This document shows, piece after piece, positions 46,606 through 58,526 of a stretch of DNA of 64,000 bases. Both the position numbers and the translations under genes were made by a program. The notes beneath the pieces are model-generated. The model was not told the origin of the DNA, did not search any database, and saw only the letters and a list, made by a program, of their open reading frames with translations. Within the stretch, counting starts at the first letter, position 1, and every line of letters starts with the position of its first letter. The stretch is from Flaccisagitta enflata (lineage: Eukaryota; Chaetognatha; Sagittoidea; Aphragmophora): the NCBI GenBank assembly GCA_965153355.1, contig OZ231128.1, positions 15,190,001 to 15,254,000 on the forward strand, written 5' to 3'.

Positions 46606-46886
46606 GTGTTGAGGATGGGGTTTAGGCCTTGAGGCTGGGATTTGGGCCTTGAGGCTGGGATTTGGGCCTCAAGGATGGGATTTTGGCCTCAAGAATGGGA
46701 TTTGGGCCTCAAGGATAGGATTTGGACCTTGAGGCTGGGATTTAGGCCTCGAAACTGGGATTTGGGCCTCATAGTAGGATTTGGGTCGGGGGAGGCGACA
46801 AAGAAGGAGGAGGAGGAGAAAATCCCCCATACGTGTGAAGGCATACTGGCATAGGTCATACCTTCGGGGCAGCTGCCCAAAAGCAA
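46600..46886 (+). repeat. Minisatellite-element array and 3' end
   Basis: About ten units of TTGGGCCTTGAGGCTGGGAT, then GTGTGAAGGCATACTGGC and ATACCTTCGGGGCAGCTGCC. Probably the distal part of the element starting at 44777. Confidence 0.65.
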
Positions 46887-46959
46887 GAGTACTTCTTAGA
46901 AGTTGAATAAAAAGAGAAAAGTATAAAGTTAAAAAGAAAGAAAAAAAAAAGAGTGGAAA

Positions 46960-47125
46960 TCCCCATGAGGAAACTGCGACGTCATCCGTGTCATTGAGTT
47001 TGACAGCGCGGCGGCATCGAGCGCCCGCGCGCGCTCTTTCTCCTCTCATCTGACCTCTCATCCGAAGATTCAACGACTTCACGCACCGCCGCTCGCAGAG
47101 AGATATACACTTCCTTTCATCCAAC
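46960..47125. promoter_or_regulatory. GC-rich, CpG-rich segment with CRE-like site
   Basis: It stands out from AT-rich flanks: GCGCCCGCGCGCGC, a TGACGTC core (complement of GACGTCA at 46979) and several CG steps. It lies upstream of the EFCAB10-like gene on the minus strand and could be its promoter or 5' exon. Part of it (CCGCCGCTCGCAGAGAG, CTTTCATCCAACA) is repeated at 47815-47870 beyond the MITE. Confidence 0.3.
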
Positions 47126-47141
47126 AGATAGACTCATTCAC

Positions 47142-47785
47142 TTGGGTGCTTCACATAGCAAAAGTTGGGTAATGTGGATGAGCAAAAATCATGATCTGAC
47201 CATTTTCTTTTTTTAGTTGCGGACACGCAACTCTATAAGAGGCTTTATCCTTCCGTCGGTCCGTCGGTCGGTCCGTCGGTCCGTAACCATCGAGTCGAAA
47301 AGTGGGAAAACGCGCATTTCCGCCCCTGCCCACCCGTCCGCAACTGATGGCCGTGTATCCGGCCTTGTTTCAAGATTCCTTTATCTTCCGTTTTTGTTTT
47401 GTCCTTAAAGTTCCCACAGATTTCCCAGAATTCAGGAAAATCCTGTTTACTTTTGTTATAAAAAGGACAATTATTAGTTTTAAAAATCATGATGTTTGTA
47501 AAAATAAACTAAGATATAAGAGCATAAGCTATAAAAAAGCTCATAAAAAGCAGATTAACAATTTCATGAAGAGTAAAAATTTGTAAAAGTTAATTCAAAG
47601 ATTGTCAGCATATTGTTTTATCCCACTGCATTGCGCAAATTAGGTCCTGAAAAACAATTTTCTAAAAAACGGAAGATGAACAATTTTTATAAATAAAAAA
47701 TATTAAAGGTTTTAAATTTGACCACTCCACATTAAGTAAACAAGGTGAAAAGAAGTAACCAACTTTTGCTATGTGAAGCACCCAA
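47142..47785. mobile_element. 9-bp-TSD MITE with nested hairpin element
   Basis: TIRs TTGGGTGCTTCACATAGC and GCTATGTGAAGCACCCAA. Flanks CTCATTCAC and CTCCCTCAC are a 9-bp duplication with two differences. Interior CAGATTTCCCAGAATTCAGG matches the other copies. Confidence 0.8.
47216..47368 (-). mobile_element. Hairpin element, variant A, nested
   Basis: Hairpin GTTGCGGACACGCAAC, TCTATAAGAGGC, GGTCCGTCGGTCGGTCCG array, partner GTCCGCAAC, far end GTATCCGGCCTTG. Inserted in the T-run that reads CTTTTTTCAAAATTCC in the 28677 copy. Confidence 0.85.
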
Positions 47786-47938
47786 CTCCCTCACTGGTAT
47801 TTGCCTAATATCGAACCGCCGCTCGCAGAGAGAGATGTACCTGTAGACTACCTTTCATCCAACATATGTCGAGGTGCAAACAAAGACAAAATTTGATTTT
47901 CGGTCACAATAGATTGTTATGTATAGTTCAGGGGTGTA

Positions 47939-48120
47939 TTTAGTTGAGCGGCTTTTGATTTTATTCCCCCCCCTGCTTTTGATTTTCTTCCCCGCGACGC
48001 GTGGCGTCACATTACAAAATCTATGATTTTCTTCCCCACAAAGCAATAAAACAGTACATTATAGGTCTAAATAGTGTTAAATTGTGTTGTAGGTCGTTTC
48101 CATGGATCAACAGAAAGCAT
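47939..48120. mobile_element. hAT-like MITE fragment
   Basis: CAGGGGTGTATTTAG left end, then TTTGATTTTCTTCCCCGCG and AAGCAATAAAACAGTA as in 44889 and 50883. The right TIR was not found. Confidence 0.6.
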
Positions 48121-48370
48121 CCTCCAAAACATGTCAAAATGAGAATTCGATTTCAGCTTTTGAACAATACATCATTGGAAAGCCCATTGAATTTTGATTA
48201 GGAAAACAACCTTCGTTAACCTTAGCGGGGTGTCGTATAGGCGTAAATCCCTAATCCATGTAAGACTTCATATTATCAGTTTTGTGACAGAAATAACCGA
48301 AATTTGCGAAAAAAAAGAGAGGGAAATAGATGAACAGAGCTACGGAAACATGTGAGGGGCGGACGGAATT
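48121..48370. other. Unassigned spacer
   Basis: No feature recognised between the MITE fragment and the GAA array. Confidence 0.5.
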
Positions 48371-48375
48371 GGTGA

Positions 48376-48615
48376 AGAGAAGAAGAAGAAGAAGAAGAAG
48401 AAGAAGAAGAAGAAGAAGAAGAAGATGAAGAAGAAGAAGAAGAAGAAGAAGAAGAAGAATTAATCTGGAATGGAATGGTAGATGCCGTCAAATATCATTG
48501 ACGAAGAGGAAAAATAAGAAGAAGAAGAGGATGAACAAGAACAAGATCAAGAACAAGATCAAGAACAAGATCAAGAACAAGAAAAAACAGAAGAAAACCA
48601 AGAAGAAGAACAAGA
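48376..48615. repeat. (GAA)n and 12-bp AAGAACAAGATC arrays
   Basis: GAA triplets at 48379-48460; dodecamer AAGAACAAGATC about five times at 48535-48590. Confidence 0.9.
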
Positions 48616-48661
48616 AGGTGATTCATAAAAGAATACCATGAATGAAGGAGCCGAGTAGAAT

Positions 48662-48870
48662 CGCACAACAACAAGTCCTGATACACAGCTACCCCAGTCG
48701 CTTGCGGGCGGGTAGGGGCTGTATTTGAAGTCACTTGATCATTTGGGCAGGAGCAGAGAGGATAAAGACCACAGAAAGCTGAAAAAAGCAAAGTGGGATG
48801 GAGGGACCAACGGACTGCTGTGCCGACAGACAGACCGACAGAGCGGGGTGTAGAGTTGCGTCAAAAAAAA
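48662..48870 (+). mobile_element. Hairpin element remnant, variant B
   Basis: ACAAGTCCTGATACACAGC, partner CAGTCGCTTGCGGGCGGG, GACCAACGGACTGC array, GGGGTGTAGAGTTGCGT. The terminal hairpin is cut off by an A-run and the GAA array. Confidence 0.55.
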
Positions 48871-48889
48871 CAGGAGAAGAATCAGAGGA

Positions 48890-48930
48890 AGAAAAAAAAA
48901 GAAGAAGAAGAAGAAGAAGAAGAAGAAGAA

Positions 48931-48971
<41 letters not shown>

Positions 48972-48972
48972 G

Positions 48973-49007
<35 letters not shown>

Positions 49008-49020
49008 AGATGAAGGAAGA
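48890..49020. repeat. (GAA)n microsatellite
   Basis: GAA with GAG interruptions. Poly-Glu, poly-Arg and poly-Phe frames are artefacts. Confidence 0.95.
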
Positions 49021-50191
<1,171 letters not shown>

Positions 50192-50379
50192 CAGGCAGTC
50201 AGCCAAACAGTATGAGATACACTCACAAAAGAACATGCACTGAAAAAAGCACCAATTTACGACTTTTCTTAGGTCGGCGATAGCTGCCTTCATTGGTATT
50301 TTTGAAACGGAGCACGCGACTGTGGCCCCTAATTCTTTCTAAACTATTTTCCGAAATTTTTCTTACTTTTTTTCTCGTT

Positions 50380-50610
50380 TTAGTGGAGGGCTGGTGACTC
50401 AATAGGAGGACTGGTCTGTTTGTTGGTCCATCAGTCTGTAGGTACATTGGTCCGTTGGTCTGTGATGATAGAGTTGAAAAGTGTGACAATGCGCTTTTAA
50501 GGCAATACAGTTGTGTGTATGTGGAAGGGGGTGTGGCATGGATTTGTATGCCCCTGCCCACCTGTCTGCAACGATATTGTAACTCTGCGTCACTGCTTCT
50601 GTTTCTTCTT
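50380..50610 (-). mobile_element. Hairpin element remnant
   Basis: GGTCTGTTTGTTGGTCC array, GTCTGCAACGATATTG and CTGCGTCACTGCTTCTG, shared with 54534-54710. Terminal hairpin not preserved. Confidence 0.45.
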
Positions 50611-50622
50611 CCTCTTTCCTTT

Positions 50623-51212
50623 TTTGGGCAGGGGCCCCAAAAGGGTCGACGACCTATGCTTTCACACATATGGGGAGATTTCTCCTTCTCCTTCTCCTTC
50701 ATCAGCGTACCCCCCTCCCCTCAAACCTCTCAAGGCCCAAATCCTAGGCTCAAGGCCCAAATCCTAGGCTCGAGGCCCAAATCCACGCCTCGTAGCCTAA
50801 ATTTCAGCAATGACCCTCCAGGCCATATCTCAGCGTCTGGGCTAGGATTTGGGCCTCGAGGCTTCAATTTAGGCCTTCTTCTCAGGGGTGTATATTGTTC
50901 CATAACCTTTGATTATTTTTCCTCCCCCTGTCTTTTATTTTCTTCCCCGCTAGGCAGCCTGTCATTTTACAAAATCTATGATTTTTTTCCACATAAAGCA
51001 ATAAAACAGTGTGATAAAGGTTTAGATAGTATTAAATTGTGTTTTACTTATCATGTTTTATGATTTGGTAGTGTCAAAAGTTACATTTTCCCAAAATTTT
51101 CTTTTTTTTTCTCTCTCTTGTTTCATCCTTTCTTTTCCTTCCCTTTCTCCAAACCCTTATTTTCCCATGGGGGAGGGGGGAAATATGGAACAATATACAG
51201 GCCTGCTTCTTC

Positions 51213-51230
<18 letters not shown>
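50623..51230 (-). mobile_element. Minisatellite element interrupted by a hAT-like MITE
   Basis: GGGCAGGGGCCCCAAAAGGG, GACGACCTATGCTTTCACAC, CTCAAGGCCCAAATCCTAGG units to 50880, then the MITE at 50883. Remaining sequence beyond 51205 is CTT-rich. Confidence 0.6.
50883..51205. mobile_element. hAT-like MITE with 8-bp duplication
   Basis: TIRs CAGGGGTGTATATTGTTCC and GGAACAATATACAGGCCTG. CTTCTTCT flanks both sides (50875-50882, 51206-51213). The flank is simple sequence, so the duplication alone is weaker evidence than at 44889. Confidence 0.75.
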
Positions 51231-51244
<14 letters not shown>

Positions 51245-51310
51245 TTTCTTCTTCTCTTTCTTCTTCTTCTTCTTCTTCTTCTTTTTCTTTTTCTTCTTCT
51301 TCGCCTTCTT
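51210..51310. repeat. CTT/TTTTC-rich microsatellite
   Basis: TTTTTC and CTT units. No gene. Confidence 0.9.
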
Positions 51311-51392
51311 TTTCTTCCGAGAGGCCGTCATGTCCTCCCGTGTAACAAGTTACTGGGTACTCTGTATAATGCACATGTTCACTTTTTTGAGT

Positions 51393-51685
51393 CGCGGACA
51401 TGCGACTTTACACCTCGCCACGTCGGTCGGTCCGTCACATTTTTAGTTGCGGACACGCAACTCTACAAGAGGCTTTGTCCGTCCGTCTGTCCATCCATCG
51501 GTCGGTCCGTTGGTCCGTCGGTGAGCACGGGTCGAAAAGTGTGAAAACGCGCATTTCCGCTCCTGCCCACCCGTCCGCAACTGGTGGGCGTGTATCCGGC
51601 CTTGTTGATTTCTGAGCGGTTTTCGCATTACTGCTCCTGCCCAACTGTCCGCGACTGGATTGCCGCGTATCTGGCCTTGGTTTTT
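51393..51685 (-). mobile_element. Hairpin element, variant F, carrying nested variant A
   Basis: Hairpin GTCGCGGACATGCGAC, CACGTCGGTCGGTCCGTCAC, then the nested copy. It resumes at GATTTCTGAGCGGTTTTCGC with partner GTCCGCGAC and far end GCGTATCTGGCCTTGG. Confidence 0.8.
51442..51606 (-). mobile_element. Hairpin element, variant A, nested in variant F
   Basis: Hairpin GTTGCGGACACGCAAC, TCTACAAGAGGCTTTGTCC, GGTCGGTCCGTTGGTCC array, partner GTCCGCAAC, far end GTATCCGGCCTTGTT. Confidence 0.85.
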
Positions 51686-51754
51686 TGTTGTTTTTTTTTT
51701 TGGGGGGGGGGTACTCGTTCTTTGTCTTTCACATCATCATCTTTTTCTTGTCTT

Positions 51755-51764
51755 TTTCATCATT

Positions 51765-51801
<37 letters not shown>

Positions 51802-52045
51802 CACATCGTCGCCCTCGTCGCTCGTCGTCGCGGTCGCCGCCGCCGCCGCCGTCGTCGTCCCCGTCCTCGCCCCGCCCTCGTCCTCGCCTCGTCAGAATTG
51901 TCATCATCATCATCGTCGTCTTTGTTATGATTTTCGTATTTGACTTCATCTTCTTCTTCTTCTTCTTCTTCTTCTTCTTCTTCTTCTTCTTCTTCTTCTT
52001 CTTCTTCTTCTTCTTCTTCTTCTTCTTCTTCTTCTTCTTCTTCTC
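51755..52045. repeat. (CAT)n, CGC-rich and (TTC)n microsatellites
   Basis: CAT at 51760-51800, a CGTCG/CCGCC-rich block at 51805-51895 and TTC at 51945-52045. Open frames are artefacts. Confidence 0.9.
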
Positions 52046-52147
52046 CTCCTTTCCCTTCTTCTTCTTCCTTCTACTTGGTAAATTGGGTCAATCGAATCGC
52101 ATCGGCTTGTGCGTTTTCTCCTCAATTTACAGAGGATCTGAAAAGAA

Positions 52148-52371
52148 AGTGACCGATTTTGTTAACACCATTACTGACACCGCGCAGAAACTTTTTTATT
52201 TCTCTGAAACGGCTGAAGCAAAAGTCTCGAAATTTTGGTTTCTGGCATAAAATTTGATGCCCTTTCACATCATGTTAAAAAAAATTCACTCAAATAAAAT
52301 GAAAACTATGTTAACCACTATGATACACAGCGTAGCGCAATCGTAACAGGGTGTTAACAAAATCGGTCACT
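52148..52371. mobile_element. Short MITE, 224 bp
   Basis: TIRs AGTGACCGATTTTGTTAACA and TGTTAACAAAATCGGTCACT are perfect over 20 bp. No clear target duplication. Non-coding. Confidence 0.75.
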
Positions 52372-53264
52372 AGTTTATTATTTTTATATTTCTGGCTAGA
52401 ATTGACATGAAGGTCTGAAATTTGGCATGAAACCTGTTTCATGTCTATACTAAATGGGGGTAAAACATTTTTCTTTCTATTCAGCCCTCGAAGTATGATT
52501 ATTTGGTATAGCATACTACTATGTGTAAAAACGGGCAAATCGTCTTTTCGGACTAATTTACCATGAGTGAAATTTTTCCATAGTAAATGACGGCCGATCA
52601 TTACCAAATTTTCGGTGCTTCTTTAGGGATTACAAATGTAAAAAAATGACCGAAGCAAGGGGGTGTCTGACGATTTTTTCATGTCTTTTACACTGACGAT
52701 ATGAAGTGTGACACAAGTGTGAATGAAAAAACGGGCTGTTTTGGCACTGATTTGAGCCACCTAACCTATCAAAATCTTGAGTATGATGGATGTATGTTGG
52801 ACACTTGGTCTAATGTGATGTCTAGGAACAGCTTTCATCATTGATGAAAGGATTGGTGGGAAGAAACTATGCTTCATCGCCGACCATATCATGGATTTCA
52901 GCTTTGCTTGTTTATTGTGAAAGCTGCCTGTAGTAATTAGAGACTACCATTTGGAACTACAAAAAGTGTTAAATCTTCAAAAATTTTCCTTTTCCCTCTT
53001 TTTTAGCTTTTGATTTTTTTCCCCATCTCCAATAGGTTGGACGAAAAACCATGATCTCGGAAATTTGACTTGTTTATATAAGTAAGGCGTTCAGGGACAC
53101 GTACAATGATATTCTATCAAGTTTTAGAGTCACAGGGTAAGAAGAACTGTGGTCATGCCACCCCCCCCCCCTTTTCTAGCTCATTTTTTTCTTGGTGCAT
53201 TTTCCTTAGTTCCAATTAAGTAATCGCTGGCAAAAGAGCCAAATTGACTTTTCCATGATACAAA

Positions 53265-53344
<80 letters not shown>

Positions 53345-53507
53345 ATAAAAAAGCCAGTATCTTCACAACTGAGGCCTGCATAACATTTTGTAAAATTTCC
53401 TACTCAATTTTGGAATCAGTTATGTTTACAGTTATACAGTAAAATTTTGCAGTGAATTGGATCAATAACATGAAGTCTAAGTTGTAATTGTTTGGACAAA
53501 CCATATA
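52372..53507. other. AT-rich sequence with one arm of a larger inverted repeat; (AC)n
   Basis: 53070-53190 (TCAAGTTTTAGAGTCAC, GTGGTCATGCCACCCC) is inversely related to 55530-55640 (GTGGCACGACCACAATT). (AC)n lies at 53270-53341. No gene recognised. Confidence 0.5.
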
Positions 53508-54241
53508 CCGTATTTGCTCTGATTAACGCCCCCCCTCTATTTAGCAACCCCCTCCCTTTTTTCAATGAGTAAAAAAATAATTGTGAATTCCAAAGGGAAA
53601 ATTGTTACAAAATCAATGATAAACTTCCTCTCTAGCTGCTTTAATCAATGTTTTAGGGAAAAATCTAAGAATTTCTTTAAATTGCTATATAAAACATGAT
53701 AGTAAATCATCAAAATTGTCAGATATCTACACACTTTAGTTTTAATAGGGGGCGCTAATTATAGCATAATATGACATTTTCAAATTTCAAAAGCGCCCGG
53801 GGCATTAATTACCACGCGAATTAAAAAAAAAAGACGCACCTTTTTATTTGCTGATAAAACTGACTTAAAAAATATCAAAAAATTTTTTTAGAGAAAATAA
53901 TTTTGAAGATTTTCAAATTATCTTTCATTCTAAACCAATCCCAGATCTATATCTTTAACAGTTTAGGAGCTAGAGCTCTTTGAAGTGAGACACCATTTTG
54001 CTGAATTGCATCTTTTTCAAAGGGACTGCAACAATAAATTTGGCAACTTTTTTACTCAAACTAATGCCATTTTTAAACGAAAAAAAAAGTTAGAGATTCC
54101 AGATTGGCGCCAAATGAAAGAGTTTTTCAAGGGCTTCAAAATGGTCTAAGATTTTAGTTAGTTTTTTTTTATTTTCATAGGCGCAATCAACCATTCAAAA
54201 ATGCGTCTTTTTTTAAAATTCGTATAGTAGAGCAAATACGG
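53508..54241. mobile_element. Mariner-like MITE, TA-flanked
   Basis: Ends CCGTATTTGCTCTGATTAAC and AGTAGAGCAAATACGG between TA dinucleotides. GGGCGCTAATTATAG and GGGGCATTAATTACC blocks also occur inside 1315-2952. Confidence 0.7.
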
Positions 54242-54331
54242 TAAGTCACTTATTAATCGGGTCTTCAACCGGATAATCAATACATTCCAACAATTTTTTA
54301 ACTCCTGTTTCAGCTACCTAGCTTTCCTTTT

Positions 54332-54531
54332 TAGTCGCATGCCACGCAACTCTACACTCTGCTTTGTTGGTTTATTTGTCCATCCGTCTGTCTGTCAGTC
54401 TGTCTGTCGGTGCGGCCATCACACTTTACTTTTTGAGGGTTTCTGTGGTTTTTGGCCTCGCTGCTCCTGCCCAAATGATCAAGGTACCTCAAATACAGCC
54501 CTGGCCCACCCGCCGTGTATCTGGCCTTGTT
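54332..54531 (-). mobile_element. Hairpin element, variant B
   Basis: TTTTAGTCGCATGCCACGC, CTGTCTGTCAGTCTGTC array, GGCCTCGCTGCTCCTGCCC, far end GCCGTGTATCTGGCCTTGT. Confidence 0.65.
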
Positions 54532-54533
54532 TT

Positions 54534-54710
54534 TAGTTGCCTGCTTCGCGAATCCACACCCCGCTTTGTCTATCTGTCCGTCTGTCCATCCATCCATACG
54601 TCGGTCCGTCTGTCCATCCATCTTTCCATCCCCATTTTACTTTACCCACCCGTCCGCAACAATATTGTGACCCCGCGTCACTTGTTCTCATTCTTACTTG
54701 TTCTTACCCA
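54534..54710 (-). mobile_element. Hairpin element, diverged
   Basis: TTTTTAGTTGCCTGCTTCGC, CCGTCTGTCCATCCATCC array, GTCCGCAACAATATTGTGAC. Related to 50380-50610. Confidence 0.5.
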
Positions 54711-54905
54711 AGACAAACGAGATTTGAGCAAGCTTGCAAAAAAAGAAAAAAAAATCATTGAAGGTGCCCAAAAAATCATTTCTGTACAAAATTGCACGGA
54801 GAATCTATTTTTTGGGGGTTGCTGAAAAGGACTGATCAGTAAACGCAGTGCCGAGGTACCTCTGCACAGAATAGAAAAAAAGAATATTGCTCAATCTAAA
54901 CATTT

Positions 54906-55327
54906 TTAGTCGCGTGCACGCGACTCTACACCTTGGTCTGTCGGTCGGTCGGTCCGTCGGTCCGTCCGTCGGTCCGTCCGAAATATTTTTGAATTTTTTA
55001 TCGTTTTTAACGTTTCTCAACATGTTTTAACATTTTTTAACAATTTTTTACATTCTTTAACATTTCTTAACATTCCTAACATTTCTTAACATTTTTTAAC
55101 ATTTTTTAACATTTTTTAACATTTCTTAAAATTTAACCTTTTTTCAACATTTCTAAAGCTTTTTTAACATTTTTTAACATTTTCTAACATTTTTTAACAT
55201 TTTTTAACATTCCTTAACATTTTTTAACTTTTTTAACTTTTTTTAACATTCTTAACATTTCAACATGCTTGTGCTCTTTTGTTTGTCATTTCCCGACGCA
55301 CGCGACTGTTGCCCTTTTGGGCTTGTT
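54906..55327 (-). mobile_element. Hairpin element, variant B, with TTTTTTAACA array
   Basis: GTCGCGTGCACGCGAC palindrome, GGTCGGTCGGTCCGTCGG array. About 25 TTTTTTAACAT units fill 55010-55260. The far end is GCACGCGACTG, TTGCCCTTTTGGGCTTGTT. Confidence 0.75.
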
Positions 55328-56390
55328 TAATCTAATTTCTTAGCTATTTGGGCTCTATTTGGGGCTGCTACGGGTCTCTATCTCCCATTATTACAGCTCC
55401 TTATCCCTGCCCTGGCACCCCTGAGTTTGTCTCTCAAGAAGAAGGCGAAAAAAAGTGTATTGGACCCTTTCTGGGGAGATCATTCAATTAGAAATGGAGA
55501 AAATTCACATGGTAGAAGATGGGCCTAAGAGGAAAGGGGGGGGGTGGCACGACCACAATTTTTGTCACTTCATGGTCCTAATACTTGATAGGAGGTCTCA
55601 GTAAGTGACCCTGAACTCATCACTGATATGAGCAAAAAAGATTTCCGAAATCGTGGATCTTCGTTTAACCTAATCTCCAAACCCTTTGATTTTATTCCCC
55701 AGCGGGGGAATGCTCAACTTTATACACGCCTGATATAGTTATCCTAGAAGGTAATAAGTTTTAAAAATAAAATATTTTTAACTCTTGATTTCTTCAATGA
55801 TTTGAAAAAATGATTATAATAGAAAAAGTTTCTATAGTATATTCATAAAGACCAAAGTTATTCAATAAAACATGAAAATTTCTACCAAAAATGAGAGGAA
55901 AAGTTCAGAAAGTTATTAGGTAAAATTATAATTCTGCTTCTTAATACAAAATCTTACATTTCTAAACACATGGCCCTTATCTTATAGAGTCTATAGAAAA
56001 ACGCCATGTTTTTGATAATGACAATTTTTGAATCTCTATGCAAAGTTATAATTTTACTCAAAACATGTAAGATTGTAAAATAAGATTTTCCTTAAAAACT
56101 TCCTTCTTTTGAACGTTTATCTCTACATTTCAAAGTTACTTTGGACACAAAAATGTTTTTTTTGATGCAAAAATAGTATATAGGCTAAACATAAACTATC
56201 ATTTTTCAATGATAAATTTTAAAAAACAACAATATCTATGATATTCCTAAAAAATGTGTTGACTGATCAAATTTTGTCTTCGATTGCACCCCGACATTTA
56301 TACTCCCTCACGAGCATTTTCCTGATAGCTAACCGCCTCGCTTGCCCATATCTGATAATCTATCTGTAAGTCTGTAACCCATATCGATCT
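55328..56390. other. Spacer with inverted-repeat arm and AT-rich sequence
   Basis: 55530-55732 is the inverse of 53000-53190 and ends TATACACGCCTGATATAG, matching the hAT-like MITE TIR. The rest is AT-rich and unassigned. Confidence 0.45.
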
Positions 56391-56391
56391 A

Positions 56392-56392
56392 C

Positions 56393-56480
<88 letters not shown>

Positions 56481-56553
56481 GCTGTTGTTGTTGCTGTTGT
56501 ATGTGTTGTCATTGTTGTTTTTGTTAGTGCTTTTGTTGTTGATTTGTTGCACG

Positions 56554-56623
<70 letters not shown>

Positions 56624-56633
56624 CATCATCTCC

Positions 56634-56665
<32 letters not shown>

Positions 56666-56760
56666 CTTCTTCTTCTTCTTCTTCTTCTTCTTCTTCTTCT
56701 TCTTCTTCTTCTTCTTCTATCTCTTCTTCTTCTTCTTCTATTTCTTCATCTTCTTCTTAT
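56392..56760. repeat. (GTT)n and (CTT)n microsatellites
   Basis: GTT at 56392-56482 and 56552-56622, TTC at 56636-56758. Poly-Asn, Thr, Leu, Ser and Phe frames are artefacts. Confidence 0.95.
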
Positions 56761-56844
56761 ACCCTAAGTTGAGTCAGGCCTTGCCCCCCCCCCATACACC
56801 ATTTCCTCGATTCTACGGCTTATATACAACTTCAACGTATATAC

Positions 56845-57130
56845 CTTCAGATAATGCGTGAAAGTCTTTTTGTTTCCGACGAGTTTCCTTTCTCCTTCGC
56901 CGGCTTCGGTGGTTTCCGCGCGTGACGCCGCTCGTAACACGCGGTCACGTTCTTGCTCGTACCGGCTCCAATGATCGCCGGCCTCCCATTTCTCTCAAGT
57001 TATGAATGAGAGGAGAGAGAAGAAATTACAAGGGAGACTTACTGAGTAACGAGACTTCGCGAGAAATGATGAAACGCTTGAGAAGTTGGAGCGCGCGTGT
57101 CTCACATTTTGAGACGCGCGCACCCGCAGA
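56845..57130 (-). CDS. Candidate exon pair (unrecognised host gene)
   Basis: Exon 56993-56845 encodes KWEAGDHWSRYEQERDRVLR and ETTEAGEGERKLVGNKKTF, then THYLK, ending at donor AAG|GTATAT. A 49-nt intron (GTAAGT...TTGAG) precedes it. The upstream exon ends at 57043 with a near-perfect donor, TCA|GTAAGT, and reads CETRALQLLKRFIISREVSL. The join restores frame (SLL-K-KWEAG). The codon content is GC-rich and stop-free, unlike the flanks. The upstream boundary is uncertain; a TATATATA lies at about 57140-57150. I do not recognise the family. Confidence 0.5.
57075..57118. other. GC-rich inverted repeat
   Basis: GCGCGCGTGTCTCA and TGAGACGCGCGC pair across a 5-nt loop. It lies within the candidate upstream exon, so it may be coincidental. 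Confidence 0.4.
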
Positions 57131-57454
57131 GTGTCTTAAAAGTATATATAGGGAAATATAAGGCCGAGTCTAGGCCCATAAGGGCATATGGGTGATTGTA
57201 GAGAATGGACTTGGGGATGTGACATGAATGCAATGATTTGAATGAGAGACGATATGACGGCGTCCCTCCGAAGCCAACAGTTGTGTTTCAAAGAAGGTTA
57301 AAATAGAAAAAATGCAAAAGTCAAAATGCAAAAACAAGTGAATAAAAGTGACTGAAATGAGTCGGATATAATATTCTAAAGAACAATTTGCATTTATTTA
57401 GCAAGAGGACCAAGTTTAGCTAATAATACTTTAAAAAAACATAAAAAATTTCTA
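57131..57454. other. Unassigned spacer
   Basis: Contains the TATATATA noted for the upstream exon pair. Nothing else recognised. Confidence 0.5.
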
Positions 57455-58054
57455 CAGTACGATAGGAGCAAAAACGACCTAGACTGGAGGATAGATTTCA
57501 GGTATCTTAATTTCATTTGATGTATGAAAAAATTAAGATCTATATTGATTAAAGGTATCTCTTTTGCTTGAATATATTGGTTTCTCTCTTTCTTCAACTT
57601 GTGACTTAACTTTGTTAGGATTTTATTTTTCAATGTTCTAACCTGGCTCATCAGATCGGGCAGACAATTTTATATCATTTAGAAAAAAAATCAGCCCAAT
57701 CAGACCATGTTTACAGGTTTTATGCCTGTTTTAAGTTTTGCCCAGATATCAATTTACATAATTATTCTTTTTAAAAAATAGCTATAAAACCTGTAAAAAT
57801 AGTCCGATTAAGCTGATTTTTTTTCTCAAAATTATATAAAATTTTTAGCCAGATCTGATGAGCTAGGTTAGAACTTTGAAAAATGAAGTCCTGATCAGGT
57901 CAAGTCACAAGTTGAAAAATGAGAAAAGCTAATATATTCAAGCAATAGAGCAATCTTTAATTAGCATAAATCTCAATTTATTTATAAATCAAATGAAATT
58001 AAGATGCTTAAAATCTATCCTCCAGTTTAGGTTGTTTTTGCTCCCATCGTACTG
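57455..58054. mobile_element. Mariner-like MITE, intact, TA-flanked
   Basis: Ends CAGTACGATAGGAGCAAAAA and TTTTTGCTCCCATCGTACTG, both next to TA. Long arms (CTGGAGGATAGATTT; AAATCTATCCTCCAG). 600 bp, non-coding. Confidence 0.8.
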
Positions 58055-58084
58055 TACAATTTTTATTTTTGGTTACTGATACAT

Positions 58085-58517
58085 TTGGGTGCTTCACATA
58101 GCAAAAGTTGCTTATTTCTTTTCATTCTCTTTACCTAATGTGGAGTGGGCAATTTTAGGACCCTTACCATTTTTCTTTTATCAAAAATTGTTCATCTTCC
58201 GTTTTTTTGAAAATTGTTTTGGAGAGCCTAATTTGTATAATGCAGTGGGATATAAAAGTATGCTGATCTTCTCTGAATTAGCTTTTATTAACTTCTGCTC
58301 TTTAGAGAGTTGTTAACCTGCTTTTTCACAAGCTCTTACGTAACTTATGCTCTGATATTTTGATTTATTTTTTAGAAAATAATGGTTTTCTAAAACTAAC
58401 AATTGTTCCTTTTGTAACAAGACTACACAGGATTTTGCTGAATTCTGGGAAATCTGAGTAAACTTAAAGGCCAAAACAAAAACGGAAGATGAATTTTTTG
58501 CTATGCGAAGCACGCAA
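58085..58517. mobile_element. 9-bp-TSD MITE, intact
   Basis: TIRs TTGGGTGCTTCACATAGC and GCTATGCGAAGCACGCAA. Perfect 9-bp duplication CTGATACAT at 58076-58084 and 58518-58526. The simplest copy of its family, 433 bp. Confidence 0.85.
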
Positions 58518-58526
58518 CTGATACAT

